Both the position numbers and the translations under genes were made by a program. DNA of 64,000 bases from Compostibacter hankyongensis (lineage in GTDB: Bacteria; Bacteroidota; Bacteroidia; Chitinophagales; Chitinophagaceae), in the NCBI RefSeq assembly GCF_039541075.1, contig NZ_BAABFN010000022.1, positions 186,001 through 250,000 on the forward strand, written 5' to 3'. Shown in pieces: positions 18,350 to 27,477 of this stretch; position 1 is the stretch's first letter; each line of letters opens with the position of its first letter. The notes beneath the pieces were generated by a model that was not told the DNA's origin, made no database searches, and saw only the letters and a list, made by a program, of their open reading frames with translations.

Positions 18350-18676
18350 ATGAACTGGCTGATACTCATCATTGCGGGTCTTTTTGAAGTGGGTTTCACT
18401 ACTTGTCTGAGCAAGGCCAAGACCAGCACCGGCGCAGCCTCCACCGGCTGGATCATAGGTTTTTTTATCTGTCTCACCCTGAGCATGTACCTGCTTTACC
18501 GGGCTACCCAAACCCTTCCGATGGGTACGGCCTACGCGGTCTGGACCGGCATCGGGGCGGTGGGTACCGTTATCCTGGGCATCCTCTTTTTCAAGGAACC
18601 TGCGGAATTCTGGCGTCTGTTCTTCATCGTTTTGCTGATCAGCTCCATCATAGGATTGAAGATCGTTTCGCATTAA
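18350..18676 (+). CDS. sugE: Small multidrug resistance transporter, SugE/Gdx type
   Basis: 108 residues with four membrane helices, the usual size of SMR proteins. The essential membrane Glu is in AGLFEVGFTTCL. The segment LPMGTAYAVWTGIGAVGTVILG is that of the SugE (guanidinium exporter Gdx) branch rather than EmrE. Such dimers exchange guanidinium or quaternary ammonium for protons at the inner membrane. No guanidine riboswitch was recognised upstream; the gene is instead 10 bases after the amidotransferase gene. A minus-strand Omp85-like gene converges from 18681. Confidence 0.9.
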   Translation: MNWLILIIAGLFEVGFTTCLSKAKTSTGAASTGWIIGFFICLTLSMYLLYRATQTLPMGTAYAVWTGIGAVGTVILGILFFKEPAEFWRLFFIVLLISSIIGLKIVSH

Positions 18677-18680
18677 GTGT

Positions 18681-20663
18681 TTACTCAAAATCCAGAAAAG
18701 CCGGCTTCCGTAAGGCAAAAATGTTGAACCGCAGATTGGCAATGGTGGTCAGCTCGAAGTAAAATCCGCGCATGCCATCCGGCCGTACCGGATAATAGTT
18801 GGCCGCCAGCTTGAGGGTATTGATGGCCAGGTTTTCGTTCCTTATGCGGCAGCCCGCGCCGATGCCTGCATAGATAGGGTTATTGAAAAGATAACGGTTG
18901 TGATCAGAGAGCTCGGCTATCTGCAGGGATGTAAAAAAGTTGAATTTAAATCCGTACACTTTCAGGGGACTATAGTAAACCGTTTCCGATTCCAGCTTCA
19001 GCCGCTGATAGCCGTTGAGCAGCGTATGACGGAATCCCCATATGCCGTTATCCATATTGATGTTCAGGGGCCGATACAGGTAAGGGTTAGGATCGTTCAG
19101 GTAATCGAGCGAGAAGAACTGCCGCAGGAAGCCCTGGCCCAGGCGGCAAAGACGGCTGTAATAGCCGAGACCGGCATGAATAACCGCATCTTCCGAAGCC
19201 TGCCGCCGCCAGAAGCTGCTCAGCCCGATATCCGTATAGAAGACATCCTTGTGCGCAGTCAGCCAGAACCGCTGCATGGATATTCCCGTATAAAAACGTT
19301 TTCGCCCGCTCCAGCGTTCGGAGCCTACGGTAGCCGCCAGCGTATACCCGTTGGGGATATCTTCGGTACGGCCGAATCCGTAAAAATGATCGGTCTTGAA
19401 AAAGTCCTGCTTGAATAAAACAAACTGCGCGAGATAAAAATGGCGGTCGTTATAAATGGGATTTGCGGCATATTTCTCCTGCAGGGGCTTCCGCTGAAAA
19501 GAGCGGTCGTAATACCGCAGCAGCAGCGCCAGGCTCGGCCGGTTGCCGACGGAGCCGTCCTGCCCGAACTGGTTACGGAAGTTATAACCGCTCCATACGT
19601 CCATTACCCTGTACCGGTAATCGCGGAACAGGGAATCTTCATTGCCGTATATATTCAAGGAGCGGTTGTCGGCCAGGTAAAGCCCTCCGGTGAATTTAGC
19701 ATAACGCGTATACAACGGCCGGTCGATATTGATATACCAGGTACCCTCGTATACACCCGTATCCAGTGGCTCATGCCCGCCTCCCGTAAGCGCGGTATAC
19801 CCCAGGGAAACGTCTGTGAAAGTACCGCCCAGGTTGTACTTCGTATATTCTGCAGCCACGTTCCAGGGCGGCCGGTAACGGTCGTTCCACATAAAACCGG
19901 CCTGCAGCCGCTGGGCGGCGCCCAGGAAGTTGGTATTGTACACCCTGGCCCCTATTTTCTTCGTGGTCAGGCTGGAAAGATCGCCCCCGTATTCGAACTC
20001 GTCTTTGGTGATGACCTGCACATCTACCGAATCGGAAGTGCTGTCTGCATTGATTATATAAAGACGCGCATCGGAGATATAATCCTGGTTACGCAGATAA
20101 CGCTCGTTATCCGCAAGCGCATAGGCGTTAACCGTATCTCCCGGATGAAAAAAAAGAGATTGCCGGATGGCCCAGAGCCGGGTATTGTAATGCAGACGGT
20201 TGGCAAAATTGATCAGCTTCATCTGCGATCTGAAGCTGGTATCATTGATATTCCTCGGACCGAACACCGGCAGCTGCCGGTAGTAAATATTCCGGATGAT
20301 CTTGCCCTGATGTGCCCTGAATCCCTCTTCGCTTTTTACCGTTTTGCTGACTACCGTATCCGGCTGCTCGCGGTCTTCCTTGGAAAGGTGACGCAGCAGC
20401 GAGTCGCGGTAGCGACCGCTGCGCAGCGAATCGATATAGCCGCCGAGCTTCCGCATAAAGGAGCGCTGAGGAAGCGGAAGGGTGTCCTTCACCGGGAGGG
20501 TATCGGCAGGGGCTGCCTGCCCTGGGCATGGCTCCGCCGGGACATGCGCTGGGAGAAACAACAGCATGCCGGATATCAGTAGCAGGCGCAGTATGTATTT
20601 CCGTTTTATCAATACACCCCCGTGTCTTCTTCCCGGACAGGCGGTATCCCGGTGCAGCAACAT
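18681..20663 (-). CDS. Omp85/BamA-like outer membrane surface antigen protein
   Basis: About 660 residues from the ATG at 20663. A TTG at 20612, preceded by a GGGGG run, would give a tighter signal peptide (KRKYILRLLLISGMLLFLPAHVPA) and may be the true start. After a Pro/Thr-rich linker, residues about 120-240 look like one POTRA-like unit (ADSTSDSVDVQVITKDEFE marks its end), then a long region of alternating aromatic strands up to the end forms a beta barrel (for example ITKDEFEYGGDLSS, GARVYNTNFLGAAQRLQAGF). Close relatives are annotated as outer membrane proteins of unknown role in Bacteroidota. Whether it inserts proteins or lipids cannot be told. It is divergent from pyrD, sharing a short intergenic region. 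Confidence 0.7.
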   Translation of the reverse strand: MLLHRDTACPGRRHGGVLIKRKYILRLLLISGMLLFLPAHVPAEPCPGQAAPADTLPVKDTLPLPQRSFMRKLGGYIDSLRSGRYRDSLLRHLSKEDREQPDTVVSKTVKSEEGFRAHQGKIIRNIYYRQLPVFGPRNINDTSFRSQMKLINFANRLHYNTRLWAIRQSLFFHPGDTVNAYALADNERYLRNQDYISDARLYIINADSTSDSVDVQVITKDEFEYGGDLSSLTTKKIGARVYNTNFLGAAQRLQAGFMWNDRYRPPWNVAAEYTKYNLGGTFTDVSLGYTALTGGGHEPLDTGVYEGTWYINIDRPLYTRYAKFTGGLYLADNRSLNIYGNEDSLFRDYRYRVMDVWSGYNFRNQFGQDGSVGNRPSLALLLRYYDRSFQRKPLQEKYAANPIYNDRHFYLAQFVLFKQDFFKTDHFYGFGRTEDIPNGYTLAATVGSERWSGRKRFYTGISMQRFWLTAHKDVFYTDIGLSSFWRRQASEDAVIHAGLGYYSRLCRLGQGFLRQFFSLDYLNDPNPYLYRPLNINMDNGIWGFRHTLLNGYQRLKLESETVYYSPLKVYGFKFNFFTSLQIAELSDHNRYLFNNPIYAGIGAGCRIRNENLAINTLKLAANYYPVRPDGMRGFYFELTTIANLRFNIFALRKPAFLDFE

Positions 20664-20717
20664 TACAAATTTCCGGGGAACTGCAATCACCGTCTGTCAA
20701 AATGAGCGGCAGAGGCG

Positions 20718-20725
20718 TATCTTTG
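20718..20725 (+). promoter_or_regulatory. Promoter -7 box (TATCTTTG) of pyrD
   Basis: TATCTTTG fits TAnnTTTG and lies 8 bases before the pyrD ATG, implying a very short leader or an almost leaderless mRNA. Confidence 0.5.
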
Positions 20726-20733
20726 CCCCGCCT

Positions 20734-21756
20734 ATGTATCCGCTTATCAAAAAGCTGCTCTTCTGCCTTGCTCCGGAACGGGTGCACCGTCTCGTGATGA
20801 AAGGGCTTGATGCCGTCCATGCCGTTCCCCCGCTGCGCCGCCTGACACAGCGGATCTTCCGCCCGGCGGAGGCAGGACTGCAACGCACCGTTTTCGGGCT
20901 TACCTTTCCCAACCCGGTAGGACTCGCCGCCGGATTTGACAAGGACGCCAAACACATCGACACGCTGGCCGACCTGGGCTTTGGCTTTATCGAGATCGGC
21001 ACCGTAACCCCCCTTCCCCAGCCGGGCAATCCGCCGCCCCGCCTGTTCCGGCTGAGCCGGGACCGGGCGTTGATCAACCGGATGGGGTTCAACAACGAAG
21101 GCGTTGCCGCCGCCGCTACCCGTCTGCGCAAAAAGAAAGCCAATATCCTCATCGGAGGAAATATCGGTAAGAACAAGGTAACGCCCAACGAATCGGCTGT
21201 CGCCGATTATGAAAAGTGTTTCCTCGCCCTTTTTGACGTAGTGGATTATTTCGTGGTGAATGTAAGCTCCCCCAATACCCCGGGGCTGCGGGAGCTCCAG
21301 GAGAAAGCCCCGCTGACGGCCCTGCTGCTGCGCCTGCAGGAGCTGAACCGGCAGCAGCCCCGCCCCAAGCCCCTGCTGCTGAAGATAGCGCCGGACCTTA
21401 CGGATGCTCAGCTGGACGATATCCTGGAGATCGTACGGTCTGCCGGCCTCTCGGGAATTGTAGCCACCAATACCACCATTGACCGGACCGGTCTGAAAAC
21501 GGCCGCTACCGAGATAGCCCGCATAGGTGCCGGGGGACTCAGCGGGCTGCCCCTGCAGCAGCGCGCAACCGAGGTGGTCCGCTATCTGCACCGGCAGTCC
21601 GGCGGACAGCTTCCCATTATTGCCTCAGGGGGCATCTTTACCGCAGCAGATGCCCGCGAAAAGCTGGATGCAGGCGCTGTGCTGGTACAGGTATATACGG
21701 GATTTATCTACGAAGGACCTGGGATCGTAAAAAATATCTGCAAAGGGCTGTTATAG
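20734..21756 (+). CDS. pyrD: Dihydroorotate dehydrogenase, class 2 (quinone-linked)
   Basis: 340 residues from the ATG at 20734; the frame stays open upstream but that part overlaps the divergent gene. The amphipathic N terminus MYPLIKKLLFCLAPERVHRLVMKGL is the membrane-associated helix pair of class 2 enzymes. GLAAGFDKDAKHID, GTVTPLPQPGNPPPRLFRL and the FMN-binding VNVSSPNTPGLRELQ with catalytic Ser are intact. It oxidises dihydroorotate to orotate in pyrimidine synthesis, passing electrons to quinone. The stop codon abuts that of convergent rsmE: TTA (rsmE) and TAG (pyrD) occupy 21751-21756. Confidence 0.97.
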   Translation: MYPLIKKLLFCLAPERVHRLVMKGLDAVHAVPPLRRLTQRIFRPAEAGLQRTVFGLTFPNPVGLAAGFDKDAKHIDTLADLGFGFIEIGTVTPLPQPGNPPPRLFRLSRDRALINRMGFNNEGVAAAATRLRKKKANILIGGNIGKNKVTPNESAVADYEKCFLALFDVVDYFVVNVSSPNTPGLRELQEKAPLTALLLRLQELNRQQPRPKPLLLKIAPDLTDAQLDDILEIVRSAGLSGIVATNTTIDRTGLKTAATEIARIGAGGLSGLPLQQRATEVVRYLHRQSGGQLPIIASGGIFTAADAREKLDAGAVLVQVYTGFIYEGPGIVKNICKGLL

Positions 21757-22476
21757 CCGGGCGGCATTCATCAGGGTGCAGGCAACTATTCCGGCGGTTT
21801 CCGTCCGGAGCCGGTTCGGTCCCAGGGAAACCGGCCGGAAGCCTTGCTCCGCGGACAGCTCCACTTCCTCCATACTGAAATCACCTTCCGGGCCAATCAG
21901 CACCAGCGTATCCATACCCGGAGCCAGGGCCTGCTGCAGGGGTGTCTTTGGTCCGTCGCCGCACCAGGCGATGCAGCGTTGCGTGTACTCGTTCCCGTTA
22001 ACCAGATCGGCAAACAGCACCGGGGCATGCAGCTGCGGCAGGTAAACCTGTCTGGACTGCAGCATAGCGGCGTTGAGGATGCTTTCGAAACGATCCCGGC
22101 GGAGTTTTTCTCTTTGAGAGCGGGCGCACAGCAGGGGAAAGATGTCCCGGATACCGATCTCGGTGGCTTTCTCCAGGAACCATTCCATGCGGGCGGTGTT
22201 TTTGGTAAAGGCGATGCCGATACCCAGACGGGGCTGCGGCGGGGGCAGCATCTCTGTCTCCCGGATACTCACCTTTGTCCGGCGGCGGTCCGCCAGCAAT
22301 ATCTCCGCTTCCATCCGGCATCCTTTCCCGTCGGTCAGCAGCATACGGTCGCCTTCCCGCATCCGCAGCACCTGCGTGCAATGACGGGAAGCAGCTTCGT
22401 CCAGCAGGATCGCATCCCCGGGGTTAGCGGCCTGTTCCGTAAAAAATAAAGGAAGTTTTTGTTGGGCAGAATTCAT
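21751..22476 (-). CDS. rsmE: 16S rRNA (uracil-1498-N3)-methyltransferase RsmE
   Basis: 241 residues, normal family length. N-terminal PUA-like beta barrel, then the SPOUT fold with IGIAFTKNTARMEWFLEKATEIGI, LIGPEGDFSMEEVE and SLGPNRLRTETAG, the S-adenosylmethionine knot motifs. It methylates U1498 of 16S rRNA in the small ribosomal subunit. The gene is immediately convergent with pyrD; upstream lies a 232-base non-coding stretch before the end of dnaB. Confidence 0.96.
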   Translation of the reverse strand: MNSAQQKLPLFFTEQAANPGDAILLDEAASRHCTQVLRMREGDRMLLTDGKGCRMEAEILLADRRRTKVSIRETEMLPPPQPRLGIGIAFTKNTARMEWFLEKATEIGIRDIFPLLCARSQREKLRRDRFESILNAAMLQSRQVYLPQLHAPVLFADLVNGNEYTQRCIAWCGDGPKTPLQQALAPGMDTLVLIGPEGDFSMEEVELSAEQGFRPVSLGPNRLRTETAGIVACTLMNAARL

Positions 22477-22638
22477 TCAATGATATCCTGTTTGACGTTT
22501 ATCTTGTCCAGAATGTTTTTCAATGGTCTCGATGAACGCTGCGCGTTTCCGGCCTCTTGTTTGAAGTTTCCGGGGCAATCGCTTAAAATCTGAAGTTGAC
22601 CGGTCTGGAATGAAACCGTAGACTTTAACCTTAAAATG

Positions 22639-22700
22639 CCTTTCACCTTTCATCCTTCACCTTTTACCTTTCGCCTTTAACCTTTTCCCCCTTTAGGGGG
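22639..22700. repeat. Degenerate CCTTTnnCC pyrimidine repeat and G5/C5 palindrome
   Basis: Between dnaB and rsmE the plus strand carries seven or eight units of the type CCTTTCACC, CCTTTTACC, CCTTTCGCC, CCTTTAACC. It ends in CCCCCTTTAGGGGG (22687-22700), a perfect palindrome next to the dnaB stop. A similar run is found at 52370-52413. The rest of this 232-base gap (22477-22638) holds no recognisable gene. Confidence 0.7.
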
Positions 22701-22708
22701 TCAGGGGT

Positions 22709-24265
22709 TTAAAACGGCGGTTCGTCATCGGTGAAGTCCATATCGTTCATACGGGAACCCTTCTGGATAAACATCCTGGGGCCGTCTTCCCCGGCTCCTC
22801 CGCCGGACGGACGGTTGGGCATGCCGGCAAAGGGACTGAAAGTGTCTACCGTCTCCATCTCCTCAAAACGTTGCACATGCAGCAGGGCCTTCAGCTTCAC
22901 GGTATCCAGCATACCGTTACGGTGTTTGGCAATGCGCACATGGGTCTCTCCCTTATTGGATTCGCCGAATTCATCGGAGGTGACATCATAGTATTCGGGG
23001 CGGTAGAGGAACATCACCATATCGGCATCCTGCTCGATGGCGCCCGACTCGCGGAGATCGCTGAGCTGCGGCATCTTGTTGCCCTCCTTCCGCTTTTCCA
23101 CCTCACGGCTCAGCTGGGACAGGGCAATGACAGGGATCTCCAGCTCTTTGGCCAGCCCTTTCAGGTCGCGCGATATCTTGCTGATCTCCTGTTCCCGGTT
23201 GCTGTTGCGGTCGGCGGTGCCGGACATGAGCTGCAGATAATCGATCACCACCATGCCCAGCTCATTTTTATTTTTCAGCCGACGGCACTTGGCCCGCAGC
23301 TCAAAAATGTTCAATGCCGGGGTATCGTCCAGGAATATCCGGGCATTGGAGAGCCGGTCGATCCCGCGGGTGGAGAGCTGCTTCATCTCATGCTCCTCCA
23401 TCTTACCGGTGGATATCTTCTCCAGCAACACGTCGGAGACGGTGGAAAGCATGCGCTGCACCAGCTGCCCGGTGGACATTTCCAGGGAAAATACGGCAAC
23501 GGATGTAGGCTTGGTGGCATGCATGGCCGCATTGAGGGCAAGGTTCAGCGCAAAAGCCGTTTTCCCGACCGAGGGACGGGCCGCAATGATGATAAGGTCG
23601 GTGGACTGCCAGCCATGGGTGATCTTATCCAGCGAATGAAAGCCGGAAGGCACGCCGTTCACATCTTCATCGCTTTTCCGCAGCTCCTCGATCCGTTTGA
23701 GCGTTTTGGCCAGGACCTGGTTGATATCCGAATAGTTTTTCCGGAGGTGCGAGTCGGTGATTTCGTACAGCTTGGATTCGGCCTTGTCCATCAGCTCAAA
23801 TACGTCGGTGGCATCTTCATAGGCTTCCCCGATAATTTCCCCGGAAATCCGGATCAGCTCCCGCTGGATAAATTTCTGTAACACGATGCGGGCATGTGCT
23901 TCCAGGTTGGCGGTAGATACCACGCTGTTGGTAAGACGGGTCACAAAGAAAGGTCCTCCTACCATCTCCAGTTCGCCGGCAGCTTTCAGCTCCTCCACCA
24001 CTGTGAGGATATCGATCGGCATGGACTTGGAAGCCAGCCGTACCATGGCGGCAAAAATGCGCTGGTGGGCATCCACATAAAAGCATTCCGCCTTGAGGAT
24101 TTCCACGGCCACATCGAAGGCATTTTTCTCCAGCATCACGGCGCCAAGCACCGCCTCCTCCAGCTCTTTTGCCTGGGGGGGGATCTTGCCGTAAACAAGC
24201 GTAGAAAGGTCAACCGTCTTGTTCCTGCGTATATTCCGGTCCTTCTTGGTATTTGAGAGATCCAT
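22709..24265 (-). CDS. dnaB: Replicative DNA helicase DnaB
   Basis: 518 residues. The N-terminal domain (PPQAKELEEAVLGAVMLEKNAF) for primase contact is followed by the RecA-like ATPase domain with Walker A ARPSVGKTAFALN, DDTPALNIFELRAKCRR, VVIDYLQLM (Walker B) and ALSQLSREVEKR. It unwinds the fork as a hexamer. The C-terminal tail is rich in Gly, Pro, Arg and Asp (GGGAGEDGPRMF...MDFTDDEPPF), and its acidic aromatic end resembles an SSB tail. No intein is seen. Its upstream region carries the DnaA-box-like cluster. Confidence 0.97.
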   Translation of the reverse strand: MDLSNTKKDRNIRRNKTVDLSTLVYGKIPPQAKELEEAVLGAVMLEKNAFDVAVEILKAECFYVDAHQRIFAAMVRLASKSMPIDILTVVEELKAAGELEMVGGPFFVTRLTNSVVSTANLEAHARIVLQKFIQRELIRISGEIIGEAYEDATDVFELMDKAESKLYEITDSHLRKNYSDINQVLAKTLKRIEELRKSDEDVNGVPSGFHSLDKITHGWQSTDLIIIAARPSVGKTAFALNLALNAAMHATKPTSVAVFSLEMSTGQLVQRMLSTVSDVLLEKISTGKMEEHEMKQLSTRGIDRLSNARIFLDDTPALNIFELRAKCRRLKNKNELGMVVIDYLQLMSGTADRNSNREQEISKISRDLKGLAKELEIPVIALSQLSREVEKRKEGNKMPQLSDLRESGAIEQDADMVMFLYRPEYYDVTSDEFGESNKGETHVRIAKHRNGMLDTVKLKALLHVQRFEEMETVDTFSPFAGMPNRPSGGGAGEDGPRMFIQKGSRMNDMDFTDDEPPF

Positions 24266-24431
24266 GCCTGAATAATGGGTTAGCGTTAAAAATAGGGCCG
24301 GCCGTCACCAGTGTGTTAAGTTTTCTTTAAGAAATTGTAAAATCATCCTATGCCGGAGAACGAATGTAATGCGATTTTCCAGAAACAAAAAAACACTATT
24401 CGCTGAAAATTTATTAGACGGGAGAGGAGTT

Positions 24432-24676
24432 GTATGCACGGTTTATACACGGTCTTCCCCCGGTTTTCCACCGGAAAAAGAAGGCTTTTCCACAAAAAAA
24501 AACAAAAATACCGCTTTCCTCCCTGCTTATGCCCATTTCACCGTGTAAAAAGATTTTTGCCCAACCCGACCCGGAAAAAGTTTTTTTTTGCTACGCCGTG
24601 CCGGCGGGGAAACCGGATTTTAGGAAGTTACTACCTTTACGGCTTCCCGGCCGCAGCTTGACGCCGGTTATCGACA
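24432..24676 (+). other. Cluster of DnaA-box-like 9-mers upstream of dnaB (possible origin region)
   Basis: In the 423-base gap between dnaB and pheT five same-strand 9-mers resemble the DnaA box TTATnCACA: GTATGCACG 24432-24440 (7/9), TTATACACG 24443-24451 (8/9), TTTTCCACC 24464-24472 (7/9), TTTTCCACA 24486-24494 (8/9) and TTATCGACA 24668-24676 (8/9). The first two form an 11-base tandem repeat ending CGGT. The adjoining 24300-24420 stretch is AT-rich. No gene is visible in this gap. Binding is inferred, not shown. Confidence 0.4.
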
Positions 24677-24688
24677 ACCTGATTCATT

Positions 24689-27130
24689 ATGAACATATCT
24701 TACCGCTGGCTTTGTACCTACCTGCCCCTGCATCCCGCACCTGAAAAACTGGCTGAAATATTGACCGCCGTCGGATTGGAAGTGGAAAAGCTTTCCCGTT
24801 ACGAAGCCATAAAAGGCAGCCTGGAAGGGCTGGTCATCGGAAAGGTCCTCGAAGTGGCTCCTCATCCCGACGCAGACAAGCTAAAGCTGACCCGTGTGGA
24901 TACCGGGGGACCCGAGCCGCTGCAGATCGTCTGCGGAGCGCCAAATGTGGCCGCCGGACAACAGGTGGTGGTAGCGCCTGCGGGCAGTACCCTTTATCCC
25001 GCCGGCGGGGATCCCCTCATCCTGAAAAAGACAAAGATCCGGGGCGTGGAAAGCCAGGGCATGATCTGCGCGGAAGATGAGATCGGCCTGGGAACCGACC
25101 ACAGCGGTATCCTGGTGCTCACCGAAAACGTGCCGGCCGGCACGTCTGCCGGGGATTATTTCCGGCCCTATACCGACTGGGTCTATGAAATCGGGCTGAC
25201 CCCCAACCGGATGGATGCCATGAGCCATATCGGCGTGGCGCGCGATGTATGCGCCTGGCTCAGCCATAGTGAAGGCAAATCCTATAAGGTGGTCCTGCCG
25301 GACATCTCCGGCTTCCGGATCAGCTCAACAGAGCTTCCCGTAACCGTAAAGATCGAAAATGCGGTTGCCTGTCCCCGCTATACGGGTCTTACCCTCAGCG
25401 GCATTACCGCAGGGGCTTCCCCCTCCTGGATGCAGGAGCGGCTGAAAGCCATCGGGGTACGCCCGGTCAGCAATATCGTGGATATCTCCAATTATATCCT
25501 CCACGAAACGGGACAGCCCCTCCATGCCTTTGACGCGGACGCTATCCGGGACAGGACGGTGATCGTCAAAAACCTGCCCCCCGACACTCCTTTCGTGACG
25601 CTGGATGAAAAAAAGCGCAGCCTGCATGCCGAAGACCTCATGATCTGCGACACGGCCGGGGGCCTGTGCCTGGCCGGCATCTTCGGAGGACTGGACTCGG
25701 GAGTAAAAAGCAGTACCACCCGCATTTTTTTGGAAAGCGCTTTCTTTGATCCCGCCACCATCCGGCGCAGCTCCTTCCGGCACGGCCTGCGTACCGACGC
25801 CGCCCTTCGTTTCGAAAAAGGAGTAGACATCTCCAATCTTATCTTTGCGCTGAAACGGGCCGCCGTCCTGATCTGCGAGCTCTGCGGGGGACACGTCTCC
25901 TCGGAGATCACCGATGTCTATCCCGCCCCGCAGCCCCCGGCAGAGATCATCCTCGATGCGGATTATCTCCAAAAGCTCAGCGGAAAGACCTATCCAGAAA
26001 CACAGGTAAGGAACATCCTGGAAAGCCTGGGATTTGAAGTACAGACAGCCGGGGAAGGACAGCTCCGGCTGACCGTTCCCTACAGCAAGCCGGACATACG
26101 CCTGCCGGCCGATATCGCGGAAGAGGTGATGCGGATAGACGGGTTCGACAATGTGCTCATCCCCACCCACATGACCATCACTCCTTCCCGTTCCGCCCCC
26201 CCGGATCGCGAAGCCCTGCGGGAAAAAGCAACGGCTTATCTCAGCAGCAACGGCTTCTTTGAGATCTTTACCAACTCCATCACCAACAGCCGCTACTATA
26301 CCGGTCAGCCGGTAGCCGGCCGGCTGGTCCGTATGCTGAACAGCCTCAGCGCCGAGCTCGACGTGATGCGCCCCTCCCTGCTCGAAACGGGATTGGAAAG
26401 CGTGGCGCACAACCTCAACCGGCAGCAGACGGACCTGCTCTTTTTCGAGCTCGGAAAATCTTACCTGCTGCGGAAAGAGGGTGCCTCCCCCACCCCTTAC
26501 GAGGAACGGGAGCACCTCTGCCTGTACCTTACGGGCAACAAGCAGGCGGAAAGCTGGCTGGGCAATCCGGTAAAGACAGATGCCTATTTCCTGAAAGGAC
26601 ATCTGCAAAACCTGCTCACCCAGCTGGGAGCCACGCAGGTAAGCTTTGAACCTGCCGACCTTGGAGCGGTAAACGAAGGACAGCATATCTATGCCGGCAA
26701 AGAGCCGGTCGGGTATTTCGGAAAAGTGACGGCCGCCGGACTGCAGCGTTTCGGGATACGGCAGCCGGTGTGGTACGCAGATCTCGACTGGAGCAAACTG
26801 CTCCGCCTCAGCAGCCGGACCCGGATACGGTTTTCAGAAATTCCCCGTTATCCCGCCGTACGGCGCGATCTGGCACTGATTTTGAGCAATTCCGTAAAAT
26901 TCAGCGATGTGGAGGCAGCCGTATGGACCGTAAAAACGCCCATTCTGCAGGAAGTCGGTCTCTTTGATGTTTTTGAAAGTGAGAAGCTGGGCCCCGGGAA
27001 AAAATCCTATGCTGTAAGCTTCACCTTCCGCCATCCGGAAAAAACATTGACCGACCGGGAGATCGAAAAAGCAATGCAACAGATTATCCGGGCCCTGGAA
27101 ACCGGGCTGCAGGCAGAGATCAGGAAGTAG
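24689..27130 (+). CDS. pheT: Phenylalanine--tRNA ligase beta subunit
   Basis: 813 residues, full length. Domain order: N-terminal tRNA-binding/EMAP-like domain (about 40-150, with APHPDADKLKLTRVD), B3/4 editing domain (about 215-390), B5 domain (about 410-480), the pseudo-catalytic core and the C-terminal ferredoxin-fold anticodon-binding domain (RFSEIPRYPAVRRDLALIL to end). It charges tRNA-Phe together with PheS, which is not encoded in the window. A TACCTTTA -7-like box lies about 50 bases before the start. It is followed by a coiled-coil gene and zapA. Confidence 0.97.
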   Translation: MNISYRWLCTYLPLHPAPEKLAEILTAVGLEVEKLSRYEAIKGSLEGLVIGKVLEVAPHPDADKLKLTRVDTGGPEPLQIVCGAPNVAAGQQVVVAPAGSTLYPAGGDPLILKKTKIRGVESQGMICAEDEIGLGTDHSGILVLTENVPAGTSAGDYFRPYTDWVYEIGLTPNRMDAMSHIGVARDVCAWLSHSEGKSYKVVLPDISGFRISSTELPVTVKIENAVACPRYTGLTLSGITAGASPSWMQERLKAIGVRPVSNIVDISNYILHETGQPLHAFDADAIRDRTVIVKNLPPDTPFVTLDEKKRSLHAEDLMICDTAGGLCLAGIFGGLDSGVKSSTTRIFLESAFFDPATIRRSSFRHGLRTDAALRFEKGVDISNLIFALKRAAVLICELCGGHVSSEITDVYPAPQPPAEIILDADYLQKLSGKTYPETQVRNILESLGFEVQTAGEGQLRLTVPYSKPDIRLPADIAEEVMRIDGFDNVLIPTHMTITPSRSAPPDREALREKATAYLSSNGFFEIFTNSITNSRYYTGQPVAGRLVRMLNSLSAELDVMRPSLLETGLESVAHNLNRQQTDLLFFELGKSYLLRKEGASPTPYEEREHLCLYLTGNKQAESWLGNPVKTDAYFLKGHLQNLLTQLGATQVSFEPADLGAVNEGQHIYAGKEPVGYFGKVTAAGLQRFGIRQPVWYADLDWSKLLRLSSRTRIRFSEIPRYPAVRRDLALILSNSVKFSDVEAAVWTVKTPILQEVGLFDVFESEKLGPGKKSYAVSFTFRHPEKTLTDREIEKAMQQIIRALETGLQAEIRK

Positions 27131-27147
27131 ATGCCATATCTTATCAT

Positions 27148-27441
27148 ATGAACGAAGGCGATATCCTGTTACGGATAGAAGAAAAGCTGAAACTGCTGTT
27201 AAAACGGACACAGCAGCTGGAGGAAGAACGTGCTACCCTGCAGCAGACGATAGCGATCCAGCAAAAAATCCTGGAAGAAAAAGAAAATGCCATACAGGAG
27301 ATGGAGCGCCATTCGGCCCTGCTGAAAATCGCCGGATCGGGTCAACGGGAAGAAACGCCTGAGGAAAAACGCTTCCTGCGTCAGCAGATCAATGCCTATA
27401 TACGGGAGATCGACCGCTGTATGGCCTTACTGAACAATTAG
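27148..27441 (+). CDS. Small coiled-coil protein, possible ZapB-like partner of ZapA
   Basis: 97 residues. Residues about 5-55 form a long coiled coil (heptads in LKLLLKRTQQLEEERATLQQ), then a short Gly linker and a second helix (EEKRFLRQQINAYIREIDRCMALL). No signal or membrane segment. It begins 18 bases after pheT and ends 36 bases before zapA. Position and shape suggest a cell-division accessory protein analogous to ZapB, but sequence identity to ZapB is not visible. Confidence 0.7.
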   Translation: MNEGDILLRIEEKLKLLLKRTQQLEEERATLQQTIAIQQKILEEKENAIQEMERHSALLKIAGSGQREETPEEKRFLRQQINAYIREIDRCMALLNN

Positions 27442-27477
27442 CCGGACATATCCGGTATATAATTAATTATACGCCGC

